Shown here: piece by piece, positions 53,950-63,975 of the stretch
Layout: every line of letters begins with the position of its first letter
Numbering within the stretch: position 1 is the stretch's first letter
NCBI GenBank assembly: GCA_002297545.1
Contig: DBLZ01000042.1
Coordinates: 951-64,950, forward strand
Direction: 5' to 3'
Source of the DNA: Prevotellaceae bacterium UBA711
Lineage (GTDB): Bacteria; Bacteroidota; Bacteroidia; Bacteroidales; Bacteroidaceae
DNA: 64,000 bases
Notes under the pieces: generated by a model
Seen by the model: only the letters and a program-made list of their open reading frames with translations
Databases searched by the model: none
What the model was told of the DNA's origin: nothing
Program-made: the position numbers and the translations under genes

Positions 53950-54396
53950 TCACAACAGGACCTTCACTATCAGCTTGCGCTGGCGTCCCCGGCCTATGAG
54001 CGGAGCATGGGCGTCCTCGGGGAAGACGGCCATAAACTCGCCCGGATGCACGGGAATGTGCGTCACGTCCGTATCGGCATAGAGGGCAAAGTCTCCGGCC
54101 TCGTCAAAGGGAGCTTCGCTGTCGCCCAGATCGGAGAGGTGCTTCCACCCTATAGTTTCGGTCTGTGCCAGGGGCACGTGGATGTCTATGTAGCGGCGAT
54201 GCACTTCCAACTTCTGGCTCTCGGGAGCCAGCAGTTCCGTCTCGCAGACGTTGATGAACAGGCGATCGCCGTCCAGCTCTATGCGCCCGGCGGGCACAGC
54301 GGAAAGGTCGTGGGAAGTGATGTACTCGAATGCCCGGCGGAACAATGGGTGCATGGCCTCATAACGCGGGCTGTCACATAGTTTTGCTAATATCAT
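53950..54396 (-). CDS. YhcH/YjgK/YiaL family protein (sialic-acid anomerase type)
   Basis: 148 residues of the YhcH/EbgC cupin fold. Metal-site residues in KLEVHRRYIDIHVPL and the C-terminal HPGEFMAVFPEDAHAP, the family signature. In E. coli YhcH (NanQ) equilibrates anomers of sialic acid. This fits the lyase, mutarotase and epimerase genes upstream on the same strand. Confidence 0.9.
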   Translation of the reverse strand: MILAKLCDSPRYEAMHPLFRRAFEYITSHDLSAVPAGRIELDGDRLFINVCETELLAPESQKLEVHRRYIDIHVPLAQTETIGWKHLSDLGDSEAPFDEAGDFALYADTDVTHIPVHPGEFMAVFPEDAHAPLIGRGRQRKLIVKVLL

Positions 54397-54453
54397 ATCG
54401 GTATGTTTCTTTTTGGGGGTGTATTGTGTATGTTTCTTGCATGCGCGTGGAGG

Positions 54454-55695
54454 CTACTGAAGGTCTGTCCCTACCTCGCCACGACGTTCGTACATCTCCG
54501 CCGTGGCGGTGAAGATGACATCGGCACTGGAGTTGATGGCCGTCTCCACAGAGTCCTGTACCACGCCGATGATGAAGCCCACGGCCACCACCTGCATGGC
54601 TATATCATTGCTGATGCCAAACAGTGCGCAGGCCATGGGGATGAGCAGCAGCGACCCTCCGGCCACGCCCGAGGCTCCGCAAGCTCCCAGCGTTGCCAAA
54701 ATGCAGAGCACCAGCGCACTGGCCAAAGACACATCTATACCCATGGTATAGCACGTGGCCATGGTCATGGTGGTGATGGTCACGGCCGCACCGTTCATGT
54801 TGATGGTACAGCCCAAGGGGATGCTGACGGAGTAGAAGTTCTCGTCCAGCCCCATACTTTTGCACAAGGCCATGTTCACAGGGATGTTGGCAGCCGAGGA
54901 GCGCGTGAAGAATGCGCTGACGGCACTCTCGCGCAGGCAACGGAGCACCAGAGGATAGGGATTGCGACGGAGCATGACGGCCACTATAAGCGGATTGACC
55001 ACCAGGGCCACCAGCAACATGCAGCCAACCAGCAGCAGGAGCAACCGACCGTAGGTGGTGAAAATGTGCAGACCACTCTCCGACACGGTGCTGAAGACCA
55101 AACCCATAATGCCGAAAGGGGCACACTGGATGACCCACCGCACCACGGTGGATATGGTCTCGGCCCACTCCGCCACGATGTCTATAGTGCCGGGCGAGGC
55201 GGTCTTCTTCAGGGCCAGCCCTATGATGATGGCCCATAGCAGTATGCTCAGGTAGTTGGCCCCGGCCACAGCCTCCACAGGGTTGCTCATGAGATTGCGG
55301 GCTATGGTGGAGAAGACATCACCCAGCTGCTGCGGTGCCTGACTTTCGGCGCCGGAGATTCCCGTCAGGATCATCTCCACGGGGAGCAGGCGGCTGGCCA
55401 TGACAGCCAGGGTGGCGGCCAACAGGGTGCTGACCATATATAGTCCGATGACGGTACGGAAGCGGCCGCCGATGCCGGCACGTGCCCGGGCTACTGAGGA
55501 TACCACCAGCACAGCCACCAGCACCGGGGCTATGGCCTTCAGGGCACCTACGAACAAGATACCGGGAATGGCCACGGGGTGGAACCCAGGCACTGTGAGC
55601 GCCAGAACAGTGCCCACGGCTATGCCTATGACTATCCTCAACATCAGGTTCATGCCCTGCCATGCGCCGACGACGCGCGAAAGAACTTTCTTCAT
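54454..55695 (-). CDS. SstT-like Na+/serine-threonine symporter (DAACS family)
   Basis: 413 residues, a dicarboxylate/amino acid:cation symporter. About eight membrane helices with family signatures SAFFTRSSAANIPVNMALCK (SS-rich reentrant loop 1), GCTINMNGAAVTITT (NMxGT-like motif) and GASGVAGGSLLLIPMA (second reentrant loop). These match SstT closely. Uptake of serine or threonine with sodium. It lies within the sugar cluster but is not obviously linked to it. Confidence 0.9.
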   Translation of the reverse strand: MKKVLSRVVGAWQGMNLMLRIVIGIAVGTVLALTVPGFHPVAIPGILFVGALKAIAPVLVAVLVVSSVARARAGIGGRFRTVIGLYMVSTLLAATLAVMASRLLPVEMILTGISGAESQAPQQLGDVFSTIARNLMSNPVEAVAGANYLSILLWAIIIGLALKKTASPGTIDIVAEWAETISTVVRWVIQCAPFGIMGLVFSTVSESGLHIFTTYGRLLLLLVGCMLLVALVVNPLIVAVMLRRNPYPLVLRCLRESAVSAFFTRSSAANIPVNMALCKSMGLDENFYSVSIPLGCTINMNGAAVTITTMTMATCYTMGIDVSLASALVLCILATLGACGASGVAGGSLLLIPMACALFGISNDIAMQVVAVGFIIGVVQDSVETAINSSADVIFTATAEMYERRGEVGTDLQ

Positions 55696-55744
55696 GTGTA
55701 TGTCATTTATGACGGCACTCGGGAACCCGCTCCCACGAGCACGC

Positions 55745-56407
55745 TCAATCTATGAAACGGTACTTGAACTTGTCACGCGGCTTGGCCTCGGGAGCCTCAT
55801 CAGCATAGCCGAATCCTACGCAGAGGCTCAGCTCGTAGCCCTCGCTGAAGCCCAGGCGCTGCAAGAGCGGAGCGCACAGGTCGTTGTCGGTGAGGAAGCG
55901 TACGGGACTGCCAAGACAAACGGAGCCTACGCCCTTGCTCCAGGCCGAAAGCATCATGTTCCCGGCCAGCAGGCCACAGTCGTAAGCAGAAAAGTCGTAG
56001 GACAGATCGCGGGCGATGAACACCATCACCGGGGCACCGCGAAAGCATCCGCCCACCATGGCGGAGTCAAGTTGCGGGTGTGCCTGTGCCATGGCGCGTG
56101 ACATGTCGCCCAGCAAGCCGGGATCATCCACCACACGTATCTCCCATGACTGCTTGTTCTGCCCGTTGGGTGCGTTTATGCCACAGTCCAGTATCTCGGT
56201 CATCAGTTCGCGAGGGACGGCCTCATCCTTGTACTTGCGTATGCTGCGGCGTGCCATGATGGTCTCCACAACCTGGTTGCGTTCCTCGCGAAGCTCTTCC
56301 TTGGCCATAGCGGTGTATGTCCACCCGAACAGGCGGTCGCCCAGCAGCAGGAGCAGCATGAGGAGCGGCAGCCATGTGGTTATCATCTTAAGTTTCTTCA
56401 TATCCAT
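55745..56407 (-). CDS. Nitroreductase-family flavoprotein with N-terminal hydrophobic segment
   Basis: 220 residues. The FMN-binding start of the family RRSIRKYKDEAVPRELMTEI is seen at about 53-72, followed by APNGQNKQSWE and GVGSVCLGSPVRF. The N-terminal about 30 residues (ITTWLPLLMLLLLLGDRLFG) form a membrane helix or signal, uncommon for the family. An NAD(P)H-dependent oxidoreductase of unknown substrate. Ends just upstream of the SstT-like gene. Confidence 0.88.
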   Translation of the reverse strand: MDMKKLKMITTWLPLLMLLLLLGDRLFGWTYTAMAKEELREERNQVVETIMARRSIRKYKDEAVPRELMTEILDCGINAPNGQNKQSWEIRVVDDPGLLGDMSRAMAQAHPQLDSAMVGGCFRGAPVMVFIARDLSYDFSAYDCGLLAGNMMLSAWSKGVGSVCLGSPVRFLTDNDLCAPLLQRLGFSEGYELSLCVGFGYADEAPEAKPRDKFKYRFID

Positions 56408-56477
56408 ATAGACGTGTTGATACCGGACGTGTGCCCTGCCTATACATTATATAATAGGGCAAGGCACACGCACCTTG

Positions 56478-57653
56478 TTACTGTTTTTCGGCTATCCGCT
56501 CCAGAGTCTGGTAGACCTGCATCAGACCGCGGGGCACATGGAAGCAGCCCTTCCACTTGCCGCCTTTGAGGGTCAGGAGCACCTCACCGCGACGATTGAG
56601 GTAGCCATACCACTCCGGATACTCAGGATCCATGAAGTGGCTCCATACGTAGTCGTGCACCCGCTCGAACCACTCCAGGCAGCGCGCGTCGCCTGTAAGC
56701 TCGTAACCCTTGATCATGGTGATGAGGGTCTCGATGTGTACCCACCACAACTTCTGATCCCATTCAAGCTGCTGCAGAGGGCGGCCCAGACGATCCATGA
56801 AGTAGAAGATGCCTCCATACTGCTTGTCCCATCCGTACTCTGCCTCGGCCAAAGCGATATTCTTAGCCTTCTCTATCAATGCCGGGTCGCCCAGACGCTT
56901 GCCCAGGTCCATGATGAACCACATGGCCTCGATGGCGTGCCCGGGGTTCAGCTGGCGGCCGTCCATACAGTCTACCAGCTGATTGTCCGTGCCCAGGTGC
57001 TCCACTATAAGGCCCAGTTCGGGGCGATAGAATACGTCCATCACCTCGTGTACGCAGGTCTGTATGGTCTTGTCAAGAAAATCCTTGTCCAACAGAGGCT
57101 CTATCTCCAGGGCCACGTTGCACAGTATCATGGGCAGGGCGAAACTCTTCAGGGCACGCGCCCCGGGGGCAGCCTTGGACCAGCGCCCCTTGGGATTGTC
57201 CACCTTGGACAGAACGATGTCAAAGGTTTTCTTGGCTATCTCGGCATACTCCCGATTGCCGGTGGCTATGGACAGCTGGCCGAAGGCAAGGACGGCAAAC
57301 GTATAGGAGAAGATGTTGTAAGGCTCCACCAGCGGGTGTCCCTCGCGGTCGAGGGCGAAGTACCAGTTGAGCCGGCCGTCGTGGCCATGCTTCTTCAGGA
57401 ACTCGGCACCCTGTATGGCAGCATCGAGCCACTCCCGGCGCTTCTCCACCTTGTTGTAGAGAGTGGCAAGCATCCACACTTCGCGGCCCTGCAGCCAAAC
57501 GAACTTGTCGGTATCGAACACCTCGCCGTCGCGTTCCAGGCACGTGAAGTATCCACCGAACTCACTATCTATGCTCTTCTCCATCCAGAAGGGCATCACA
57601 CGGTCCAACAGCTCACTCTTGTACTGCCGGGCCAATTGCTTAAAGTCTATCAT
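56478..57653 (-). CDS. N-acylglucosamine 2-epimerase (AGE/NanE-type)
   Basis: 391 residues, an (alpha/alpha)6 barrel that converts ManNAc to GlcNAc, the step after sialic acid cleavage. Family motifs: GGYFTCLERDGEVFDTDKFV and WLQGREVWMLATLYNKVE near the start, LNPGHAIEAMWFIMDLGKRL (His-Glu active site) in the middle, and WWVHIETLITMIKGYELTG, WKGCFHVPRGLMQVYQTL at the end. In Bacteroides this enzyme replaces NanE-type epimerases of other bacteria. 18 bases after the symporter's stop. Confidence 0.93.
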   Translation of the reverse strand: MIDFKQLARQYKSELLDRVMPFWMEKSIDSEFGGYFTCLERDGEVFDTDKFVWLQGREVWMLATLYNKVEKRREWLDAAIQGAEFLKKHGHDGRLNWYFALDREGHPLVEPYNIFSYTFAVLAFGQLSIATGNREYAEIAKKTFDIVLSKVDNPKGRWSKAAPGARALKSFALPMILCNVALEIEPLLDKDFLDKTIQTCVHEVMDVFYRPELGLIVEHLGTDNQLVDCMDGRQLNPGHAIEAMWFIMDLGKRLGDPALIEKAKNIALAEAEYGWDKQYGGIFYFMDRLGRPLQQLEWDQKLWWVHIETLITMIKGYELTGDARCLEWFERVHDYVWSHFMDPEYPEWYGYLNRRGEVLLTLKGGKWKGCFHVPRGLMQVYQTLERIAEKQ

Positions 57654-57671
57654 CCGTGTATTGGGTATTGG

Positions 57672-60209
57672 TTATTTTCGTTCAATTTTGACCTCTATGG
57701 AGCATAAGGACAGCAACCATGCCACCGCCACGCTTACCACCATGCCGGTGGCGCCGAAGAGGAAGAAGTTGGCATCCGTGCACCAGTTCATCCAGAAGAC
57801 CACAGCCTCGCCCACCAGGAAACCGATGAGGGCGGCATAGCCACGGACACGCGGCATGAACACTGCCATGAAGAACAGGCCGCCCAGTCCGCTTGTCAGC
57901 AGGCCGAGGATGGTGTTGAAGTAGTCCAGCAGGGACTGTATGTTCCACGTGACCATGAGCAGAGCGATGACCAGACCGATCAGGCCACTGACCATGGAGG
58001 CTATGCGGGCTATGCGAAGCAACGAGGTATCCGACGTTGACGGACGGAAGCGCTTGTAGAAGTCTATGGAGAAGGACGTGGACACACTGTTGATGTTGCT
58101 GGAAATGGTGCTCATGGTGGCCGCAAAAATGGCGGCTATCAGCACACCGGCCACACCGGCCGGCATCTGGCTCATCATGAAGAAGGGGAAGATGGCATCG
58201 GACTGTGTCATGGTCACGTCCAGCTCTGCGGGGTGCGTCTTGTAGAACGTATACAGGCCGGTGCCTATCATATAGAAGGCGACGGACACGAATACACTCA
58301 TCAGACCGTTCACCAGGATACCGCGCCCGGCCGACTTCTCGTCGGGTGTGGTGAGGTAACGCTGTATGACAGTCTGGTCCGAGGTGTAGGAGATGAGGTT
58401 ATTGGCCAGTCCGCCCACAATGATCACCCACCATGTGGCCTGCGACCAGGAGTTGCTCCAGTCGAAGAGACGCAGCTTGTCGTTCGCCATGGCCAGTTCC
58501 AGGCATCCGTTCAGTCCGCCCTCGGTATTCACGACCAGATACACCACAGAGAATATGGCACCTCCGACAAGAATCAGCCCCTGAATGACATCGCCCCAAA
58601 TGACAGCTTCCACGCCGCCCATGGTACAGTATATGATGGTAACCAAACCCATCAGCACCACGCACAGGTATATGTCTATGCCGGTGACAGCCGTCAGTGC
58701 CAAGGAGGGCAGATAGAGCACCAAGGCCATGCGGGCTATCATGAAGATGCAGAACAGAGCCGAAGCCATCATGCGTGTGGCCAGGTTGAAGCGCTGCTCC
58801 AGTATCTCGTAGGCACTGGTGACATTGAGCTTGCGGAAATAAGGCAGATAGTACCATATCACCGGGAAACTGACCACCAGTATCATCCACAGCATGGGGT
58901 AATAGGTCCAGTCTGTGGTGTATGCCTTGGCGGGTATGGCCATATAGGTGATGGCCGAGAGCATGGTGGCATAGATGCTGATGCCCGCCGCCCACCAGGG
59001 TATGCGGCCGCCACCCTTGAAGAAGTCGTCCGTGCCGCCCTCCCTGCGCATGAAGTATATGCCCATGCCAAGCATGGCGATGAAGTAGAGCACCAGCACG
59101 GTCCAGTTGATCCAGCCAAAATTTTTCTCGTTGCTCACTTCCACATACGTGACGGCATCGGTACGTATGCCCGGCATGGTCTCGCCGCCACTGTATAGCC
59201 AGCCTGTGCCGTTCTCCACCTTGGTGAGGCAGGCTCCGGCACGTGCAAGCAGGCTGTCTCCTGGCAGCAATGCCCAGGAGTCGGTGACGGTATGATATGT
59301 GAGCACATCCCTGCGGAAACGATACCACTCCGGTTCGTGCCGCAAGTACAGGCTATCCTGACGGCCGGCTATGGCACTGAGGAAGATGTCGAAGTCCACT
59401 CCTCCGAAGAACAGCACATGGCTGTAGCCCATGGGGGTGCAGGTGCTGCCCACCACAGCCTGACGGCAGAGGTCGCGTCCGACAAGAGAATCGTTACGCT
59501 CCACCCAGACCGATGCCGGTGAGGTGCGTTTCCAGTTGTCTGCGGAGGCGCTGTCCCGGGTCAACTCGGCAATGTTCATATAAACACCATCAAGATGTAC
59601 ATAAGCCCCCTGCTCCAGGGAATCCACCTTGGGCTGATAGCCACCGAAGACAAAGAGGGCATCGCCCGTGGGAGTCTTCTGCACCGTCATGCAGGGTTGC
59701 AGACGGCAGGCATCGGGCAATGTGGCAGCCACCTGCCACCTGTGTATGGTGGTGTCGCAAGGCCATTCCAGACGATAGACATTCCTGTTGGGCACGCCAT
59801 TGCTTTGCCCGCCGGCCACCCACAGCATGCCTTCGTGATAGGTGGCGGCAAAGTTATCAAGTCCCTGTGGAAGCATGGCAACATCCTGATGCCACCCTCC
59901 GTTGCAGTCCACCCAGAAACAACCGGGCCATGAGTAACGACCATCGGTGCCTCCGATAACCACAACACCGCCCGGCACTTGAACACCGGCACCATAGGCC
60001 ATTGGATAGTATGCCTTCTGGCCGCCATCGGCACATGGGACATCGGGGAAGTTGCACCCACCATGTACCCACAGATTATCGTACACCCATCCTGCCATGT
60101 GGCCGGAGACGGCCGTGCGCAGAGGTGGCGTGGGGCGCACAGAAACACGGTTCTGCCCCAAGCACAGCAAGGGACAGAACAGTATAAGCAATAACAGTAT
60201 CTTCTTCAT
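57672..60209 (-). CDS. Fusion: cyclically permuted mutarotase (kelch) with sodium:solute symporter
   Basis: 845 residues. Signal peptide (MKKILLLLILFCPLLCLG), then a kelch beta-propeller (about 25-370; repeats such as GAGVQVPGGVVVIGGTDGR and DALFVFGGYQPKVDSLE) like the mutarotase NanM, and a C-terminal SSS transporter (about 385-840) with 13 or so helices (GGRIPWWAAGISIYATMLSA, GLYTFYKTHPAE, ATMSTISSNINSVSTSFSID). The propeller would equilibrate the sugar at the periplasmic side before sodium-driven uptake. The adjacent lyase and epimerase mark the substrate as a sialic acid. Start is the ATG at 60209. Confidence 0.9.
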   Translation of the reverse strand: MKKILLLLILFCPLLCLGQNRVSVRPTPPLRTAVSGHMAGWVYDNLWVHGGCNFPDVPCADGGQKAYYPMAYGAGVQVPGGVVVIGGTDGRYSWPGCFWVDCNGGWHQDVAMLPQGLDNFAATYHEGMLWVAGGQSNGVPNRNVYRLEWPCDTTIHRWQVAATLPDACRLQPCMTVQKTPTGDALFVFGGYQPKVDSLEQGAYVHLDGVYMNIAELTRDSASADNWKRTSPASVWVERNDSLVGRDLCRQAVVGSTCTPMGYSHVLFFGGVDFDIFLSAIAGRQDSLYLRHEPEWYRFRRDVLTYHTVTDSWALLPGDSLLARAGACLTKVENGTGWLYSGGETMPGIRTDAVTYVEVSNEKNFGWINWTVLVLYFIAMLGMGIYFMRREGGTDDFFKGGGRIPWWAAGISIYATMLSAITYMAIPAKAYTTDWTYYPMLWMILVVSFPVIWYYLPYFRKLNVTSAYEILEQRFNLATRMMASALFCIFMIARMALVLYLPSLALTAVTGIDIYLCVVLMGLVTIIYCTMGGVEAVIWGDVIQGLILVGGAIFSVVYLVVNTEGGLNGCLELAMANDKLRLFDWSNSWSQATWWVIIVGGLANNLISYTSDQTVIQRYLTTPDEKSAGRGILVNGLMSVFVSVAFYMIGTGLYTFYKTHPAELDVTMTQSDAIFPFFMMSQMPAGVAGVLIAAIFAATMSTISSNINSVSTSFSIDFYKRFRPSTSDTSLLRIARIASMVSGLIGLVIALLMVTWNIQSLLDYFNTILGLLTSGLGGLFFMAVFMPRVRGYAALIGFLVGEAVVFWMNWCTDANFFLFGATGMVVSVAVAWLLSLCSIEVKIERK

Positions 60210-60229
60210 AGTGTAAGGTGAAGAAAGCA

Positions 60230-61147
60230 TCAGAACTTGTTGCAACGCTCAAAGAAGTGTATGGCCTCCAACTCGGCACGCAATGCCTTCTCCTCCTCCT
60301 CCGTAACGTTTTGGAACGGGGTGCGATTGGGACCAAGGTCAAGGCCAATGAGCTTCATTATGCGCTTGCCGCCCACAATGTTGCCACGGAAATGGCATAT
60401 AACGTTGATGACCTCCTGCGAGAAGTTCTGCAGTTCGCGTGCCTTCTCTATGTCGCCCTGCTTCCAAGCATCGATGATGCCAACGAGATTTATTCCGTTG
60501 TAGTTGGTGGTGCCGCCTATACCGCCCTGTGCGCCGCCCATGGCCAGGGAGGGCAGAATGGTCTCGTCCTGGCCGTGCAACATGTCAAACTTGCCATTGC
60601 CATACAAACGGCACTGGTTGTACTCGTAGATGCTTTCGTACGTGTACTTGATGCCGGCAAAGTTGGGTATGCGTCCGTCCACGGCCTCCAAGAGCTTCAC
60701 CATGGGCAGGTAAGCCCCGTTGAAGGCAGGTATGTGGTAGTAATAGAAAGGCAGATTGGGAGCACCTGCCGCAATTTCCTCACAGTACTTCACCAGCTCC
60801 TCTATGCGCCCGATCTTGGGGAATGGAGGAGCCATGGCGCCTATACCCCATGCGCCTATCTTCTGTGCATGCTCGGCCAGCATGCGGGAATTGCGCACAC
60901 AGCATGAACCTACGTGCACGATCACCTTGAAGCCCTCGGGGGCGGCCTTCACCCAAGCCTCGGCCAACTGCATGCGTTCCTCCTCGGTGAGCATATAGCC
61001 CTCGCCGCTGCTGCCGTTGATGAATACGCCCTGCAGGCCGTTCTTCTTCAGCATAGCGGCATAGGCGGGGATGGGTTCCAGGTTAACATCTCCGTTGGCA
61101 TGGAACGGAGTAAAGGGGGCATCGATAAGCCCAATGATCTTTTCCAT
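60230..61147 (-). CDS. N-acetylneuraminate lyase (NanA/NanL-type)
   Basis: 305 residues, class I aldolase of the DHDPS family that splits sialic acid into ManNAc and pyruvate. Motifs: FINGSSGEGYMLTEEERMQL (GxSGE, about 44-63), YYYHIPAF (the Tyr of the catalytic pair), FAGIKYTYESI with the Schiff-base Lys (about 164), and GGTTNYNGINL. Start ATG 61147; a TTG two codons before is not needed. The gene ends 21 bases before the symporter. Confidence 0.93.
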   Translation of the reverse strand: MEKIIGLIDAPFTPFHANGDVNLEPIPAYAAMLKKNGLQGVFINGSSGEGYMLTEEERMQLAEAWVKAAPEGFKVIVHVGSCCVRNSRMLAEHAQKIGAWGIGAMAPPFPKIGRIEELVKYCEEIAAGAPNLPFYYYHIPAFNGAYLPMVKLLEAVDGRIPNFAGIKYTYESIYEYNQCRLYGNGKFDMLHGQDETILPSLAMGGAQGGIGGTTNYNGINLVGIIDAWKQGDIEKARELQNFSQEVINVICHFRGNIVGGKRIMKLIGLDLGPNRTPFQNVTEEEEKALRAELEAIHFFERCNKF

Positions 61148-61208
61148 AGTCAAATTGTTTTTATGTGTTGTCTGTGTTTAATGAGTCTGACATAACGCTC
61201 CCCCGTGT

Positions 61209-63728
61209 CTACAGGGAAAAAGCACCGGTTTGCCGGGAGACCCTCATTATCTCCGGCGTGTGTATGTATATGGTATAGGTTTCACCAGAGCGCGTCCTGG
61301 GAATGATGATGGTGTCGTCATTCGGAGTCTTGCACTTCACTCTCTTGCCGCGTGCATCGAACACGCGGTGCGAGGCTATGCCCCGGTAGCGTATGTACAG
61401 CGGTTGCCCGGCATGGCTGGTTATGCTTACCTTGGTCAGGCTACCATTCTGCCACTCCTGGTCCACGGTGAAGTTGCCCACGGCCTTCAGCCCGCATACA
61501 TGCCCCTTGGCAGCCCAGGCGGAGGGCAAGGCGGGAAGCAACTGCAGAGTGTCGGTATGGCTTTGGAGCAGCATTTCGGCAATGCCTGCACAGCAACCAA
61601 AGTTGCCGTCTATCTGGAACGGGGCACAGGCGTCGTAGAGATTATAGTATATGCCCCCGGCGTACTGGTTGACGCCGTAAGAGGTAGAGTGACGCAGGGC
61701 ATTGCGCAGTATCCTGTGTGCGTGATCACCGTCCAGGGCACGTGCCCACAGGTTCACCTTCCATCCCATGCTCCAGCCGGTGGCCTCATCGCCACGCAGT
61801 TTCAGCGAGTTGACAGCCGGCACAAAGTAAAGACTGGCCTGAGAAATCTGTGGCAAAGGATACAGGGCCATCATGTGACTCATGTGGCGGTGGCTGGGGT
61901 CGTCGCTGACATGGTAGGGACTATACTTCCATTCACGCAGAAGCAGGTCGCCCTTCTTCACGCCGTTGCGGCCATCCACCCAGGCGCTATGCTTGTCGGT
62001 ACGTGCGTCATAGACCTCGGTGTGCAGGCCGGTATCGGTCTTGGCCAGATAGTTTTTCAACTTGGCCACGTCCTCGGAGGTGAGGCCGGTAACCTTGCAG
62101 CCAAGGACATCCTGAGCCTGTGACACGCACGAGAAGAGGTAGTGTATCAACTGCTGTGCGTGTGCCGTGCCGTCCTCCTTGGGGTGCGCGTTCTGCTCGG
62201 CGCTGTACTCGTCCGGAGCTTCGTAGGTACCATCGGCAGCAACCTTCATCCTATCGAACCAGAACTGAGCGCATGACCACATGGCAGGAAAAGCCTTGGC
62301 CAGGAAGGCCTTGTCCATGGTGTAGCGATAGTGTTGCCACAGGTGTGAACAATACCAGGCATTGGCCACGAAGTAGTTGGTTCCCCAAATGCTCATGCCG
62401 CCGAAGATGGTGGATTCGGTGAAGACCGTCCAGCCCCGGTCCACTCCGGCATAGCGGCGGGCAGCCTGCTGCCAGTTCTTGTCCCCGGCGTTCTTTATGA
62501 TGTAGTTCAGCAGGGGCAGGTGCAGCTCACTCAAATTCGTTGGCTCGGCTGGCCAATAATTCATCTGTATGTTGATGTTCGTATGTATGTCGGCATTCCA
62601 GGGTGCATTACTCAGATTGTTCCAGATGCCCTGCAGATTGTTGGGGGCCTGCAGGTCACGGTTGCTGGAGATGGCCAAATAGCGCCCGAAACAGAAGTAG
62701 AGTTGCTCCAGAAAGCGCGCCTCGGGGTCGTTGAGATCCGTCAGCGTGTTGTAGTGGTCTATAAGCTCGTTCGTGGGACGGTTGCTGTGGGCGTTCAGAT
62801 CCAGGGAGACGCGCCCAGTATAGGAAAGGAAGTCAGCACGATGGGCAGAGAGAATGCGTTCATATCCCTTACGACAAGCAGCATCCACACGGCCACGGAT
62901 TTCCTTGCCGAGAGATGCTGGGGAAATGCCGGAGATGCGTGTATCAGAATCCGAATCAAAGTCCGTACCGGCCGCCATGTACATCACTACATCGGTGGCA
63001 CCGAACACCTCTATTCCCCTCTCGGTGGCACGCACATGGCCTGCGCCAATAGGCACGACACGCATAGCGGTGCTATAGGCCACCGTCTCCAGTTGTCCGT
63101 GGAAGGATGCATAGGGCATGCTCGCGGCATCTGTGGTATAGGTCACCGGAGCGGCATTGATGTCCTCGCCCGGAGCGTAGGAGAAGAGCAGGTGCAAACG
63201 TTTGTTGCCCTGAGCCGAGTAACGGACAACCATCACACGGTCGGGAGCACTGACGAAGTATGTACGATCGTACGATGTCATGTGTTGCCGAGCCGTACAG
63301 CTGACCTGCACAATACCCTCCTGCAGATCCAGGCTGCGAACATATTCCTCCACCTCTCCATCCTTGCCGGGAAGAAAAACGCCACTGAGGTCTTCCACCA
63401 TGATGCTGCCGAAATTCTTATACTGTCCATAACCAGAGCCGAAGCCCTGCATGTCGCTGGGCTTGCCTGTCCAAAGGGTCTTCTCGTTGAACTGGATTTC
63501 ATCGCGGTGCAGACCACCGAATATGCTGCCGCCCAACTGACCGTTGCCTATGGGCAGGGAGTATTCCATCCATACATTCTGAACCCCTGTAGCAGTAGCC
63601 GGCACATCATACCACAATGTCATTGGATTGCGGGGGCGAAAACCCTCGGCACTCACCGCCAAGCTGCAACATAGCGCCATGCCCATAAAGCTACGCCTAA
63701 GCAATGTTCTCATAGTATTTCTATTCAT
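61209..63728 (-). CDS. GH95 alpha-L-fucosidase
   Basis: 839 residues, exported (signal peptide [14 protein letters not shown] region). N-terminal beta domain with [20 protein letters not shown] (GH95 signature, about 58-77), an (alpha/alpha)6 barrel with [20 protein letters not shown] and [18 protein letters not shown] (catalytic Asn and general region, about 365-400) and [18 protein letters not shown] near 690. Cleaves terminal 1,2-linked fucose, as on mucin and milk oligosaccharides. Immediately upstream of the sialic acid genes (61-bp gap), suggesting a joint glycan unit. Confidence 0.93.
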   Translation of the reverse strand: MNRNTMRTLLRRSFMGMALCCSLAVSAEGFRPRNPMTLWYDVPATATGVQNVWMEYSLPIGNGQLGGSIFGGLHRDEIQFNEKTLWTGKPSDMQGFGSGYGQYKNFGSIMVEDLSGVFLPGKDGEVEEYVRSLDLQEGIVQVSCTARQHMTSYDRTYFVSAPDRVMVVRYSAQGNKRLHLLFSYAPGEDINAAPVTYTTDAASMPYASFHGQLETVAYSTAMRVVPIGAGHVRATERGIEVFGATDVVMYMAAGTDFDSDSDTRISGISPASLGKEIRGRVDAACRKGYERILSAHRADFLSYTGRVSLDLNAHSNRPTNELIDHYNTLTDLNDPEARFLEQLYFCFGRYLAISSNRDLQAPNNLQGIWNNLSNAPWNADIHTNINIQMNYWPAEPTNLSELHLPLLNYIIKNAGDKNWQQAARRYAGVDRGWTVFTESTIFGGMSIWGTNYFVANAWYCSHLWQHYRYTMDKAFLAKAFPAMWSCAQFWFDRMKVAADGTYEAPDEYSAEQNAHPKEDGTAHAQQLIHYLFSCVSQAQDVLGCKVTGLTSEDVAKLKNYLAKTDTGLHTEVYDARTDKHSAWVDGRNGVKKGDLLLREWKYSPYHVSDDPSHRHMSHMMALYPLPQISQASLYFVPAVNSLKLRGDEATGWSMGWKVNLWARALDGDHAHRILRNALRHSTSYGVNQYAGGIYYNLYDACAPFQIDGNFGCCAGIAEMLLQSHTDTLQLLPALPSAWAAKGHVCGLKAVGNFTVDQEWQNGSLTKVSITSHAGQPLYIRYRGIASHRVFDARGKRVKCKTPNDDTIIIPRTRSGETYTIYIHTPEIMRVSRQTGAFSL

Positions 63729-63932
63729 GTCTCAAATCAAATGTATTCCAGGTTCACCATCATCACGCCCATCGGATGTGAGCACAGGCCATGCGTCTGC
63801 CTGTACACGGCATTATAAAGCCTCTCGCATGCATTTGCACGTATAAAGTTACGGCATAATTGCGTCAACTCACATAGCAAAGCGCGAAAAGGAGCATACA
63901 CGGCACGATTTCGACAAAAAAGCCAACGAACA

Positions 63933-63964
63933 TTTGGATGTTATTCCCAATTGTCATACCTTTG
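63933..63964 (+). promoter_or_regulatory. Full consensus promoter before the tRNA gene
   Basis: TTTG (63933-63936), 20 bases, TACCTTTG (63957-63964): a perfect TTTG-N20-TAnnTTTG match, 11 bases before the tRNA. The gap 63729-63932 shows nothing else. Confidence 0.8.
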
Positions 63965-63975
63965 CACCCGGTTTT

